Made by a program: the position numbers and the translations under genes
Notes under the pieces: model-generated
The model's database searches: none
Told to the model about the DNA's origin: nothing
The model's input: only the letters and a program-made list of their open reading frames with translations
Assembly: GCF_016881405.1 (NCBI RefSeq)
Contig: NZ_WOFE01000002.1
Location: 124,001 to 188,000, forward strand
Direction of reading: 5' to 3'
From: Deefgea chitinilytica
GTDB taxonomy: Bacteria; Pseudomonadota; Gammaproteobacteria; Burkholderiales; Chitinibacteraceae
Length of the DNA stretch: 64,000 bases
In this document: piece after piece, positions 18,347-26,787 of the stretch
Layout: each line of letters opens with the position of its first letter
Position numbering within the stretch: the stretch's first letter is position 1

Positions 18347-19360
18347 ATGCAAGTAGCGAGCGGCTATGCTTATGGGCCCCGCGCCACACCCCAAGTGGCG
18401 ATTGCGGCAGTCAGCTCGGCAATGGCACGCGGTGGTTTAAGTCACGCAGGGCGGATTTTTCTATTTCTTTCAACGCACTTTCAGTACGAAATCAATACGA
18501 CCTTGCGCGCCGTAACTCAAGTGACCGGCAGCTTTGATATTTTTGGCGCGAGTGCTGCGGGTGTTTTTAGTGACCAAGACTGGTCGCTCGATGCGCCTGC
18601 CGCGGCGGCGATTGTATTGCCCGCGCAGATGCCTGCCAGCAGTACCCCTAATAGCCATTTTGCGTTAGCCGCGCCCAATGCCATCAATCAGCAATGGCTC
18701 AATCGGGGTGGACAGCGTTTTGGCGGTATCGCGGGTGACGCCACCGGCAACGGTGCGTATGCCATTTGGCAAAATGGTCGTCAGCACGCCGATTTTGTCG
18801 AAATTGAGCTAACACCACGTGACATTATCCTCTCACAAGGATTTCACGCGCTGAGCCCTCAATACCGGATTAGCGCCAGCAATGGCCTGATGCTGGAATC
18901 GCTCAACGATGCCGCCGCCTACCCCACTTTGCGCCCGTGGCTACATCAATATGATTTGCATAATTTAATGGCTGGCATCGGGGATTCAGTGAGCGATATG
19001 CTATGGATTCCGGTAATCGGGGTCGATGAACACAAACAAGCGATTATGCTGGCGCATGAAATTCCGGTTGGCATGTCTTTGTGCTGGGGACATTTTGATA
19101 GCACAGCGGCTAGCCAAGATTTGGGGCTGCAACTAATGAATCAACTGGCTGGGCGCGCGCAACCTAAATGGGGACTGGCCTTTTCCGGCCATCGTCGCGC
19201 GATGGCGGGTAGCGGCCTCACCGAGCCCGACTGGAATGTGCTGCGTAGCGCACTGCCCGGTGTGCCGTTTGCCGGATTTTATGGTAACGGCCAGATCGCG
19301 CCCCTCGCCAAAAGTAATCAAGTCGTCGACAATAGCGTCCTAGTCGCGCTTTTCGACTGA
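18347..19360 (+). CDS. FIST-domain sensory protein
   Basis: A 337-residue protein with the FIST_N and FIST_C domain pair, a family proposed to bind small ligands such as amino acids and usually coupled to signalling. The frame is open upstream, but the ATG at 18347 (MQVASGYAYGPRATPQVAIA) has an AGGCG upstream and avoids overlap with the divergent peroxidase. The N-terminal half has the FGASAAGVFSD-type turn; the C-terminal half ends with the typical LPGVPFAGFYGNGQIAP and a DNSVLVALF strand. There is no signal peptide, membrane helix or attached output domain. No kinase or chemotaxis gene is adjacent. Confidence 0.85.
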   Translation: MQVASGYAYGPRATPQVAIAAVSSAMARGGLSHAGRIFLFLSTHFQYEINTTLRAVTQVTGSFDIFGASAAGVFSDQDWSLDAPAAAAIVLPAQMPASSTPNSHFALAAPNAINQQWLNRGGQRFGGIAGDATGNGAYAIWQNGRQHADFVEIELTPRDIILSQGFHALSPQYRISASNGLMLESLNDAAAYPTLRPWLHQYDLHNLMAGIGDSVSDMLWIPVIGVDEHKQAIMLAHEIPVGMSLCWGHFDSTAASQDLGLQLMNQLAGRAQPKWGLAFSGHRRAMAGSGLTEPDWNVLRSALPGVPFAGFYGNGQIAPLAKSNQVVDNSVLVALFD

Positions 19361-19377
19361 AAACATCAAATTCATCA

Positions 19378-19470
19378 GTCCACGAAAAGCACGAAAGCCA
19401 CAAACAAAAGCATAAAAGCTCAAAGTAACTACAAACTAAGATTTTCGTGCTTTTCGAGTCTTTCGTGGAC
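19378..19470. repeat. Imperfect inverted repeat with GTCCACGAAA ends
   Basis: The left arm 19378-19396 (GTCCACGAAAAGCACGAAA) and the right arm 19442-19470 (ending TTTCGTGGAC) are inverted copies; the right arm carries an extra nine bases. The units contain internally repeated CACGAAA words. It fills most of the 163-base gap between the FIST gene and the DUF1841 gene. It resembles the CACGAAA-rich intergenic repeats seen in many gamma- and betaproteobacteria. Confidence 0.7.
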
Positions 19471-19523
19471 TCAATCATTTTCGTATATAAAATACATCGC
19501 CAACTTATTAAGACTCATCACCC

Positions 19524-19958
19524 ATGCTATTTAACCCCAGCCGCGATGAAGCGCGCCGCTTTTTTATTCAGACTTGGCAAAAACATCAACAAGCGCAGCC
19601 GCTAGCCGATTTGGAAGCGATTCTAGTCGATGTATTGATAGCCCATCCGGAATACCATCAATTTCTGAGCAATGATTATCTCGATCACGATTGGCCACCC
19701 GAGCACGGCGACACCAATCCATTTTTGCATCTCAGTTTGCATCTGGCGCTAGCGGAACAATTATCGATTGACCAACCCGCCGGCGTGCGTGCGCTCTACC
19801 AGCAATTGCACGCCAAACACAACGATGCCCATCGCGCACTGCACGATATGCTCGATTGCCTCGCCGAAATGATTTGGCAAGCGCAGCGCAACCAAAGCCA
19901 ACCCAACCCGCAGCTTTATTTGGACGGAATTCGCCAGCGTTTAGGGATCATTCAATAG
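19524..19958 (+). CDS. DUF1841 family protein
   Basis: A 144-residue cytoplasmic protein of unknown function, recognised by MLFNPSRDEARRFF, the segment HPEYHQFLSND, NPFLHLSLHLALAEQ and the C-terminal HDMLDCLAEMIWQAQR with a QLYLDGIRQRL-like end. It is helical and rich in His and Gln. It is followed by an AGGTATAT-type inverted repeat that overlaps the end of the convergent DUF1294 gene. Confidence 0.85.
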   Translation: MLFNPSRDEARRFFIQTWQKHQQAQPLADLEAILVDVLIAHPEYHQFLSNDYLDHDWPPEHGDTNPFLHLSLHLALAEQLSIDQPAGVRALYQQLHAKHNDAHRALHDMLDCLAEMIWQAQRNQSQPNPQLYLDGIRQRLGIIQ

Positions 19959-19963
19959 CACTA

Positions 19964-20014
19964 TAGGTATATGACTGAAGCCATTATTCTTCAATAGCTA
20001 GCCAGATATACCTA
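19964..20014. repeat. AGGTATAT-type palindromic repeat (copy 1)
   Basis: TAGGTATAT (19964-19972) pairs with ATATACCTA (20006-20014). An inner CTG/CAG and a small GAAG/CTTC stem strengthen the fold. The right arm contains the stop codon of the convergent DUF1294 gene. It lies at the 3' ends of two convergent genes and may serve as their terminator. See the other copies near 23516, 34432, 39338, 42668 and 57503. Confidence 0.65.
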
Positions 20015-20611
20015 GCTAACAAGAAATAAATAAGCCAAGATCAATACATTAAGCAGCGCGCAGATCGCAAAAATAATGCGAAATGTGCCTTTTTGCGTTT
20101 TATGCCGCAAACGACGCTGCGCAAGCAAAGCGCCGGGCCAGCCGCCCAATATTGCCAAGCCATGCAAAGTCGCCTCAGGAACGCGCCAAGCATTTTTCTG
20201 CGCCTGAGTTTTGTCGAAGGCATACAGCACATAGCTTGCTGCACTCAACATTGTCATCGCGACCAATATAAGCCCACGTATCGGCGAAACCGCGGCTAAC
20301 AGTAGCGCCACGGGCAACAGGCAGAAGGCCGCATAATCAATCCAATCAAAACGCGGCTGAGCATTGGCTTGGCGGTATGCTGCACGGCGCGCGTTGGCTT
20401 TTTCGAGCTGTTCTGGATTGCGCCCTGCAGTTTGTGCGCGGGCACGGCCTTGTTTGTCTTTACCGAGCGTAAAATAAATCGTATCGCCTATGCGGGGTTG
20501 ATGAATACCGCCACGCTTTAAGGTGCTGATATGCACAAAAAAACGCTCGCCATTTTCAATTTGAATAAAACCAAAATCTTTTTTCCATTGCTTGAGTACT
20601 CCGTGCAGCAT
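20012..20611 (-). CDS. Cold-shock domain / DUF1294 membrane protein
   Basis: A 199-residue two-domain protein. Residues 1-65 form a cold-shock (OB-fold) domain with the RNA-binding stretch KKDFGFIQIENGERFFVHIS and DTIYFTLGKDKQGR. A basic linker (about 66-85) follows. Residues 90-199 are a DUF1294 unit with membrane helices (LLPVALLLAAVSPIRGLILV and later) and the conserved YAFDKTQAQKNAWRVPE and GGWPGALLAQRRLRHKTQK segments. The fusion of a nucleic-acid-binding fold to a membrane domain is widespread in proteobacteria but unexplained. Confidence 0.9.
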   Translation of the reverse strand: MLHGVLKQWKKDFGFIQIENGERFFVHISTLKRGGIHQPRIGDTIYFTLGKDKQGRARAQTAGRNPEQLEKANARRAAYRQANAQPRFDWIDYAAFCLLPVALLLAAVSPIRGLILVAMTMLSAASYVLYAFDKTQAQKNAWRVPEATLHGLAILGGWPGALLAQRRLRHKTQKGTFRIIFAICALLNVLILAYLFLVS

Positions 20612-20706
20612 CTTTTCTCCAAAGCGTTGAACGCCTTTATCTAATTTTTATTCAGCTATTTTTATCATGCAGCTTTTCCACCACACTGATTCGTCGTAAA
20701 AAAACG

Positions 20707-20919
20707 TCACTTTCCGCGTTTTAACCACGGCGGCGTTTTCCCTTGGTCGGCCCAATATTGTTCCAATCGTTGCCAAATTACTTCTTTTTCGGCCTCGCTC
20801 AGCATGACCCAATGCGCCACTTCCAACATCGTGCGCTGACAGCCTTTACAGATGTCATCGCCCATTCCAGTTGAACAAACCGCTATACACGGTGTATCAG
20901 GGCGCTCATTTACCGGCAT
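20707..20919 (-). CDS. DUF1289 family small Cys-rich protein
   Basis: From the ATG at 20919 (MPVNERPDTPCIAVCSTGMG) the product is 70 residues. The four-cysteine pattern TPCIAVCSTGMGDDICKGCQRT is the hallmark of DUF1289, probably a small zinc or iron-sulfur binding unit. It is followed by the conserved EVAHWVMLSEAEKEVIWQRL helix. Function is unknown. It diverges from the metallophosphoesterase gene with a 161-base gap holding both promoters. Confidence 0.88.
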   Translation of the reverse strand: MPVNERPDTPCIAVCSTGMGDDICKGCQRTMLEVAHWVMLSEAEKEVIWQRLEQYWADQGKTPPWLKRGK

Positions 20920-21080
20920 CGTTGACTCTCTTTGTTTTAAAAACTGCATTCAATTTAATCTGCTCACGCAAAACACAGCGCAGGAAAAAAATCATTTTTG
21001 TCTTATTTGCTTCATTTTACTGTCGCACCATTGTCATAAAGCCGCTGCATGATGGCCGCAAGCCCTTAGCGGAGTGGTCG

Positions 21081-21887
21081 ATGATGGCATCTGAATTGCG
21101 TTTTCGAAGCATCTGGATTTCTGATATTCATTTGGGCACGGCAGGTTGCCAAGCCGATTATCTCTTAGATTTCTTAAAACACACCGAATCAGAGCAATTA
21201 TATCTAGTTGGCGACATTATTGACGGCTGGGCTATGAAGCGCAGTTGGTACTGGCAGCAAAGTCATAATGATGTGATTCAAAAAATCCTTCGCAAAGCCC
21301 GCAAAGGCACGCAAGTCACCTATATCCCCGGCAATCACGACGAAGGTGCTCGTCAATTTATTGGCCTAATGTTTGGGGAAATCAAAATCGAAGACGAAGT
21401 CATCCATACGATGGCCAACGGCAAAAAATATCTGGTCATTCACGGTGACCAATTTGACGGCGTGATTCAATGCGCGCGCTGGTTAGCCGTGGTTGGCGAC
21501 CAAGCTTATGAACTGACATTGAAACTCAATCGCTGGTTTAACCGTGCCCGCGCCCGCATGGGCTTGGGTTATTGGTCGCTGTCGCAATACCTGAAACATA
21601 AAGTCAAAAAGGCAGTCAGTTTCGTCTCTGATTTTGAAGAGGCGGTCGCGGCTGAAGCTAAAAAACGCGATTTAGACGGCGTGATTTGCGGCCATATCCA
21701 CAAAGCCGAAATGCGCATGATTGATGGCATTGAATATTGCAACGATGGCGATTGGGTGGAAAGTCTAAGTGCCTTAGTCGAAATGCCTAATGGCGAGTTA
21801 CGCATTCTAACTTGGCAAAAAATGTACGACGCACAAACCGCCAATATTCATAAATTACTCAGCCCGATTGAACCGCAAACAGTTTGA
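21081..21887 (+). CDS. Metallophosphoesterase, UDP-2,3-diacylglucosamine diphosphatase family
   Basis: A 268-residue calcineurin-type metallophosphoesterase. The frame is open upstream to 20871 but overlaps the divergent DUF1289 gene; the ATG at 21081 has GGAG six bases upstream. Metal-binding motifs: SDIHLG, GDIIDGW, GNHDE, HGDQFD and GHIHKAE. It resembles LpxH-type enzymes but also the larger paralogues that are paired with a glycosyltransferase, as here, so its substrate need not be the lipid A precursor. The next gene follows after 63 bases in the same direction. Confidence 0.88.
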   Translation: MMASELRFRSIWISDIHLGTAGCQADYLLDFLKHTESEQLYLVGDIIDGWAMKRSWYWQQSHNDVIQKILRKARKGTQVTYIPGNHDEGARQFIGLMFGEIKIEDEVIHTMANGKKYLVIHGDQFDGVIQCARWLAVVGDQAYELTLKLNRWFNRARARMGLGYWSLSQYLKHKVKKAVSFVSDFEEAVAAEAKKRDLDGVICGHIHKAEMRMIDGIEYCNDGDWVESLSALVEMPNGELRILTWQKMYDAQTANIHKLLSPIEPQTV

Positions 21888-21950
21888 GCGATTTGTTTGA
21901 CATTTAATTCTTCGCACTATGTTGTTGACTACTTTGAAAGGATAGCTCGC

Positions 21951-23009
21951 ATGAAGATTTTAATCGTTACCGATGCTTGGGAACCGCAAGTAAATGGCGT
22001 TGTTCGCACCTTGAAACAAACCAGTGCCGAACTCAGAAAAATGGGACACACGGTGGAGTTGCTCACGCCGCTCGAATTCAAAACTGTACCTTGCCCAACG
22101 TATCCCGACATCCGTTTGTCGCTATTTCCAGGCAACAAAGTCAATCAACGCATCCGTGAATTTGCACCCGATGCGATCCACATCGCCACCGAAGGCCCGC
22201 TGGGCTTGGCGGCGCGCTCGTACAGTTTAAAAAACAAACTCCCGTACACCACGGCGTATCACTCACGTTTTCCAGAATATGTGCAATTGCGCTTTGCAAT
22301 TCCGCTGAGCGTCACTTACGCATGGTTGCGCCGCTTTCATAATTCAGCCCAAGCCGTGATGGCACCGACCAAAGTCGTCGTTAAGGATTTAACCGACCGC
22401 GGCATTAACAATGTCGTCATGTGGTCACGCGGGGTGGATTTAGAGATTTTCAAACCGGGTCGCCGCGACAAACTTAACTCGCGCAGCCCGATTTTTGTCT
22501 ACGTTGGCCGTGTCGCTGTAGAGAAAAACGTCGAAGCCTTCTTAGAATTAGATTTACCCGGCAGCAAGTGGGTGGTCGGTGATGGCCCAGCAGCGGCAGG
22601 GCTCAAAGCCAAGTACGGTGAGCAAAAAAATATTCACTGGTTGGGCGTCTTAAATCAAACTGAACTGGCCGAAGTCTACAGCAGCGCCGATGTATTTGTG
22701 TTCCCGAGCAAAACCGATACGTTTGGTCTAGTATTGCTCGAAGCCATGGCATGCGGCTGCCCTGTAGCTGCATACCCCGTAACTGGACCGATTGACGTGA
22801 TTGGTAGCGACGGCCCTGGCGCGCTCAATGAAGACCTGCGTGAAGCGTGTATCGCCGCACTACGCATCGACCGCGACGAAGTTCGCCGCTTTGCTGAGCG
22901 TTATTCTTGGGGCGCAGCGAGCCGCCAATTTTTATCTCATTTGCACCCGTTCACGCCAACAGCGCAAGCCGAGTTGCGCTTGATTGAGCAAAGCGCTGGC
23001 GGCGAATAA
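21951..23009 (+). CDS. Family 4 glycosyltransferase
   Basis: A 352-residue GT-B fold glycosyltransferase. The ATG at 21951 (MKILIVTDAWEPQVNGVVRT) has AAGGA upstream; the frame is open a further 54 bases. The N-terminal half has the acceptor-side motif GVVRTLKQT. The C-terminal half has the nucleotide-sugar site YVGRVAVEKNVEAFLEL and the E-x7-E motif in DTFGLVLLEAMACGCPVAAY. It resembles the mannosyltransferases that use GDP-mannose or UDP-sugars. Its pairing with the metallophosphoesterase suggests a joint role in envelope glycolipid synthesis (inference). Confidence 0.88.
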   Translation: MKILIVTDAWEPQVNGVVRTLKQTSAELRKMGHTVELLTPLEFKTVPCPTYPDIRLSLFPGNKVNQRIREFAPDAIHIATEGPLGLAARSYSLKNKLPYTTAYHSRFPEYVQLRFAIPLSVTYAWLRRFHNSAQAVMAPTKVVVKDLTDRGINNVVMWSRGVDLEIFKPGRRDKLNSRSPIFVYVGRVAVEKNVEAFLELDLPGSKWVVGDGPAAAGLKAKYGEQKNIHWLGVLNQTELAEVYSSADVFVFPSKTDTFGLVLLEAMACGCPVAAYPVTGPIDVIGSDGPGALNEDLREACIAALRIDRDEVRRFAERYSWGAASRQFLSHLHPFTPTAQAELRLIEQSAGGE

Positions 23010-23031
23010 ATCGACTTGAACGCGGTCAATC

Positions 23032-23063
23032 AAAATGAGCTTGCGGCATGGCAAGCTCATTTT
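23032..23063. terminator. Bidirectional terminator
   Basis: A perfect 13-bp stem (23032-23044 with 23051-23063) has a 6-base loop, with As on the left and a T-run on the right. It lies between the glycosyltransferase gene and the convergent DUF411 gene, and would work for both. Confidence 0.9.
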
Positions 23064-23070
23064 TTATCGC

Positions 23071-23496
23071 TTAAAAATTGCCAAATGGCTTCACACTGCC
23101 GTCTTTGCCAATCAACACCACTGCAATCGTGCCCGGCTTGTAATCACCCATACCCGGTGAAGTGGCTGGCATTCCCGGCACCGCAATCCCTTTCGCATTC
23201 GGTTTTTCTTTCAATAGTTTCGTAATGGCCGCTGCAGGCACATGCCCTTCCACCGCATAGCCACCAATCACAATGGTGTGGCAACTGGATGCGACATCGG
23301 TGCCGTATTTTTGTTTAATCGCGCTCATATTGTCGCTGGGCTGCTCCTTGATCTGAAAACCCGCCGCGCGCAAATGTTTGGCGTGTTCGCCGCAGCAACC
23401 GCAGTTCGGGTCTTTATACATCGTAGCGGCAGGCGCGGCAGCCAGCACCAGCGTCGGGGCGAAACAAAGTACCGTCAATAGTTGGTTTAATTTCAT
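23071..23496 (-). CDS. DUF411 periplasmic metal-binding protein
   Basis: A 141-residue protein with a signal peptide (MKLNQLLTVLCFAPTLVLAA). The mature part carries the DUF411 signature: KDPNCGCCGEHAKHLRAAGF, then ASSCHTIVIGGYAVEGHVPA and GIAVPGMPATSPGM. The NCGCC cluster and the SCHT Cys/His are the likely metal ligands. DUF411 proteins are often encoded beside multicopper oxidases and copper exporters, and here the remains of a multicopper oxidase lie 110 bases upstream. A role in copper handling is therefore likely, though its partners are broken. Confidence 0.9.
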   Translation of the reverse strand: MKLNQLLTVLCFAPTLVLAAAPAATMYKDPNCGCCGEHAKHLRAAGFQIKEQPSDNMSAIKQKYGTDVASSCHTIVIGGYAVEGHVPAAAITKLLKEKPNAKGIAVPGMPATSPGMGDYKPGTIAVVLIGKDGSVKPFGNF

Positions 23497-23515
23497 TTTT
23501 ATTCCTTCTTTATAT

Positions 23516-23570
23516 TTAGGTATATCTCTATACTCATTCTTTAATATTGCTTAGAGATAAATACCCTAAG
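23516..23570. repeat. AGGTATAT-type palindromic repeat (copy 2)
   Basis: TTAGGTATATCTCTA on the left is answered by TAGAGATAAATACCCTAA on the right. The inner ATCTCTA/TAGAGAT pairs perfectly; the outer TTAGG/CCCTAA pairs with a small bulge. It stands between the multicopper oxidase remnant and the DUF411 gene. Confidence 0.55.
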
Positions 23571-23605
23571 AATACGGCAGGCTGATTTTCAATCAGTGGC
23601 GTACG

Positions 23606-23890
23606 CTATTTCACCAACAGCTGTGCCATCATGCCCTGCACCTCATACTCTAAAATATGGCAATGGAACATCCGCAAACCAATATCCTGCTGCACGGTTT
23701 TAATGCGGATGGTTTCATAAGGGCGAAGATTGATCGTGTCGTGTCGCGCGCGATACGGCGCATCCCGTTCAGTTTGGCATCCAACGCAATATATTGCGTA
23801 CCGTGGATATGAAATGGATATCCATATGCGAGTGATTGAATACCTCTCAGACTTCCACCTCATGCCCCATTACCGTAAGGGTCGCGAAAA
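23606..23890 (-). pseudogene. Multicopper oxidase, decayed C-terminal remnant
   Basis: Three reading frames on the minus strand together recreate the end of a multicopper oxidase. First comes LTVMGHEVEV, then a TGA stop (23847-23849) where Trp is expected, then EVFNHSHMD. After a one-base loss near 23820 the frame changes to YPFHIHGTQYIALDAKLNG. After a second shift near 23750 it becomes HDTINLRPYETIRIKT and ends RMFHCHILEYEVQGMMAQLL. The copper-binding HxFHIHG and HCH are recognisable, but the type-1 copper histidine (HCHxxxH) is Tyr. The N-terminal three quarters of the gene is absent. It is surely non-functional. Confidence 0.88.
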
Positions 23891-23921
23891 ATCGCTATGG
23901 CTGGTCACAGATAAGATCTGA

Positions 23922-24281
23922 TCAAACCAGTTGTAGCGGAGGATGCAGCGGCGGCGGGAAATGAATGCTTCGCAGCACGATAGTCGGCGCTGCGACAAAT
24001 ATCGCAGGCGCAGGTGACACCAGCATCAATGGGATTGACACTGCCAAGCCACTCAAGCACGCGCCACAATGATTGCTGGCCATGCTTTGGCTAGCACAAT
24101 GATGTTTGCAATTTAGACTGTCTGTAGTCTGTGAATCAACGTGATGCGTAGCATGAAATTCATGCAACTGTTCAGTAGTCAGCGCTTGAACTGAAATTGG
24201 CGCGCGCTCGGAAGCGATCGCCACATTCAGTGACAATAACCCCGACAAAAGTATAAAAATAAACGCGCGAAGATAAAGCAT
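23922..24281 (-). CDS. Secreted Cys/His-rich protein, possibly copper-related
   Basis: A 119-residue protein that I do not recognise with certainty. An N-terminal signal or anchor (MLYLRAFIFILLSGLLSLNV) is followed by a His-rich stretch (LHEFHATHH) and a cysteine cluster (NCKHHCASQSMASNHCGACL). A second hydrophobic segment (SGLAVSIPLMLVSPAPAIFV) and a proline-rich tail come last. The layout resembles the small DUF2946-like membrane proteins found with copper genes. Together with DUF411 and the oxidase remnant on the same strand it marks an old copper-resistance cluster. Expression is plausible but unproven. Confidence 0.6.
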   Translation of the reverse strand: MLYLRAFIFILLSGLLSLNVAIASERAPISVQALTTEQLHEFHATHHVDSQTTDSLNCKHHCASQSMASNHCGACLSGLAVSIPLMLVSPAPAIFVAAPTIVLRSIHFPPPLHPPLQLV

Positions 24282-24358
24282 GATTTCGATCTTACACCCG
24301 CGTTGCGATTAAACACAATTCAAAAAATCACACTTACAACGAGAGTGATAGCAATAAA

Positions 24359-24384
24359 AAAAGCACGCATTTGAGCGTGCTTTT
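24359..24384 (-). terminator. Terminator of the chemoreceptor/binding-protein fusion gene
   Basis: AAAAGCACGC (24359-24368) pairs with GCGTGCTTTT (24375-24384) around a 6-base loop. On the minus strand it ends in a run of seven Ts, 19 bases after the stop codon of the fusion gene. Confidence 0.88.
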
Positions 24385-24402
24385 GACTCAATATAGAGCA
24401 GC

Positions 24403-26742
24403 TTAACGGCGTGCGGCATCGGCAAAACGGCGCGCTGCGTCTTGGGCGCTCATATTGCCATTTTTCCAGAATGCATCCACCGCATCGTAGAAGGCCAATT
24501 TCACCTCATCTTGCACCGCCATATTATGCGCCCATGATGGTACCAGCACTTGCTTATTCGCAGCATTGGCAAAATCACGTGAGGATTGTTTGGCGTAATC
24601 GTCATAGCGATTCATATTCACATCGGTGCGAGCTGGAATATTGCCTTTGTATAAATTGAACACTTCTTGACCTTCGGTACTCATTAACAAGCTGACAAAA
24701 TCGCGTTGTGCTGCGATTAAACGTGGCTCGGTTTGTTTGAACATCGTCAGCGTATCGGCCGCAAAACTATATTCACCGTTTTGTGTTGGCGATGGCACGC
24801 ATAAATAATCCACGCCTTGTGTTTTACCCGCTTGCGCAAATTCGCCTTTGGCCCAATCGCCCATCAATTGCATCGCAGCGCGACCATTGATGACGTCCGC
24901 AGTCGCCAAATTCCATTCACGACCAGCAGCGTCGGGGGTGCAATACGGCTTCATTTGGCGCAAGGTTTCTAAGCAGCGAATCATCACCGGACCATTGAGC
25001 GTGGCTTGATCAAGCTTGCTAAACGCGGCGTTATAAAATGCTGCGCCACCCAAACCACAGGTAATCGCCTCAAACATCGTTGCAATTTGCCAAGCTTGTT
25101 CACCTACCGCCAGCATTGGCGTCCCCATTTGCTTGAGTTTTTCGGCAATCACAAAAAAATCATCCCAAGATTTGGGTGCATTCACTCCAGCGCGGCGCAG
25201 CACTGCGGCATTAATCCAAAACATATTGACGCGCGCCACGCCCAACGGCACTGCAACATACTGACCATTGGCCTTCATCATCGTATCGAGCACGGCAGGT
25301 AACACTCGGCTCCAACCTTGAGCATTGGCAACCTCATTCAAATCAGCCAATACACCTTCTTTGGCCCAGTTTTGAATTTTTACCCCGCCAATTGCCGCTG
25401 CAGTTGGCGCATTACCTGCCAAGACACGCGCACGCAAGGCTGATGGTGAATTATCACCCTGAGCATCAGCCCAATGATGTCCTTGTGCATTCAGTAGCGC
25501 TTTGATTTCGGATACGGCACGCGCCTCACTCGAAGCAGCCCAACCGTGCACTACTTCAATATCTGCCAGCTTGAAACTACCGACTGATTTTAATAAGCGC
25601 TTTGCGCGCTCATCCAGATTCTTCAGCGTATTGGTCGCTTGTTGCAACGCCGAATCCGTCGCTTGCGTCATTACATCGAGTTGCTCAGCAGAGCTTGCCA
25701 GAGTATGTGTCGCCGCTGATTGCTCTTGCGTTGACTCGGCAATTTGCCGAACCGCCGACACCACACTGCCCATATGTTCACGAATTCCCAGCATATGACC
25801 ACGCGCATCTTCGGCCATCGTGACACTGTGCGCCACACGCTCAGCAGTAATCGACATATTGCCGACGGCATTTTGGGTTTCACGACCAACGGATTCAATT
25901 TTGTGCGCAATTTCAACGGTAGCACTGCTGGTGCGTTCAGCCAATTTACGGACTTCATCGGCCACCACCGCAAAGCCACGCCCCATTTCACCTGCGCGCG
26001 CGGCTTCAATCGCGGCATTGAGTGCCAATAAATTCGTTTGACCTGCGATATCTTTAATCACGCCAATAATGCTGCTGATTTCTTCGGAGCGCGCGCCTAG
26101 GCCATCCATGGTTTGCGTTAAGGCAACGACCGCCTCAGACACCTTGCCCACTTCCTCTGAAACACGCAGTACCGAATCGGCGCTATTGCTCGATAAACGC
26201 TGGGTTTCTTCAACCACATGATCCATATCACGCGCGCTGTCGGCGATATGATTGATGCTCACGGTAATTTCTTCGACCGTTGCTGCTGACGACGCGGCAT
26301 GATCAGATTGCATATGCGTATCTTTGGCCATTTGCCCCGTCACAGCAGTGAGCTCAGACAAACCCAAGGCAAGCCCTTCCATTTCGCGCTGCACATCGCG
26401 CAAAATGTTTTGCACTTTATCGGTTGACTCATTATAAGCGCGGGAAATATCGGCAATGTCGCCGTAACCATTGACAGGTAAGCGAGTCATCAAATCACCA
26501 CGGTCAGTCGCTTGCAAGCGCATCAAATCACGCATTTGCGTTAGTGGCTTAAAGAGTTGATTGATACCAAATACAAGACCAGCCAACAAAGCGCCCAAAC
26601 CGACAATACCAATCAATAAAATCGTAATGAATAAATCATTGACAGCCGCAACTGAACTATTACTGACCACTACCAATAGCACAATCAGCACCAGCGAATA
26701 AATCGCGCTAATCATTGCAATGACCTGATTACGACTTAGCAT
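24403..26742 (-). CDS. Chemoreceptor fused at its C-terminus to a sugar-binding-protein domain
   Basis: A 779-residue protein with an unusual layout. Two membrane helices (about 7-26 and 37-59) are joined by only ten residues, so there is no periplasmic sensor. HAMP is at about 60-112. The chemoreceptor signalling hairpin is at about 120-385, with its tip [20 protein letters not shown] at 231-250. Residues 397-779 are a full family-1 extracellular solute-binding domain related to the glucose/mannose-binding proteins (GtsA type): [61 protein letters not shown]. This domain follows the cytoplasmic hairpin without any further membrane helix, so it should sit in the cytoplasm. The ATG at 26742 has a GGGAG ribosome-binding site; the upstream TTG (26757) is less likely. 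Confidence 0.93.
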   Translation of the reverse strand: MLSRNQVIAMISAIYSLVLIVLLVVVSNSSVAAVNDLFITILLIGIVGLGALLAGLVFGINQLFKPLTQMRDLMRLQATDRGDLMTRLPVNGYGDIADISRAYNESTDKVQNILRDVQREMEGLALGLSELTAVTGQMAKDTHMQSDHAASSAATVEEITVSINHIADSARDMDHVVEETQRLSSNSADSVLRVSEEVGKVSEAVVALTQTMDGLGARSEEISSIIGVIKDIAGQTNLLALNAAIEAARAGEMGRGFAVVADEVRKLAERTSSATVEIAHKIESVGRETQNAVGNMSITAERVAHSVTMAEDARGHMLGIREHMGSVVSAVRQIAESTQEQSAATHTLASSAEQLDVMTQATDSALQQATNTLKNLDERAKRLLKSVGSFKLADIEVVHGWAASSEARAVSEIKALLNAQGHHWADAQGDNSPSALRARVLAGNAPTAAAIGGVKIQNWAKEGVLADLNEVANAQGWSRVLPAVLDTMMKANGQYVAVPLGVARVNMFWINAAVLRRAGVNAPKSWDDFFVIAEKLKQMGTPMLAVGEQAWQIATMFEAITCGLGGAAFYNAAFSKLDQATLNGPVMIRCLETLRQMKPYCTPDAAGREWNLATADVINGRAAMQLMGDWAKGEFAQAGKTQGVDYLCVPSPTQNGEYSFAADTLTMFKQTEPRLIAAQRDFVSLLMSTEGQEVFNLYKGNIPARTDVNMNRYDDYAKQSSRDFANAANKQVLVPSWAHNMAVQDEVKLAFYDAVDAFWKNGNMSAQDAARRFADAARR

Positions 26743-26779
26743 GTAAAGCACTCCCAAATAAACTGCTACAGAACTATTG

Positions 26780-26787
26780 ATATCGGC
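26780..26787 (-). promoter_or_regulatory. Possible sigma-28 (FliA) -10 element
   Basis: GCCGATAT on the minus strand differs in one base from the sigma-28 consensus GCCGATAA and lies 38 bases upstream of the fusion chemoreceptor start. The -35 region 15 bases further up matches TAAA poorly (TATT). Many chemoreceptor genes are under FliA, which makes the site plausible but not proven. Confidence 0.35.

Noticed and set aside
20871-21080. Longer N-terminus of the metallophosphoesterase
   Set aside because: It overlaps the divergent DUF1289 gene, and the family begins just before the SDIHLG motif; 21081 has a good ribosome-binding site.
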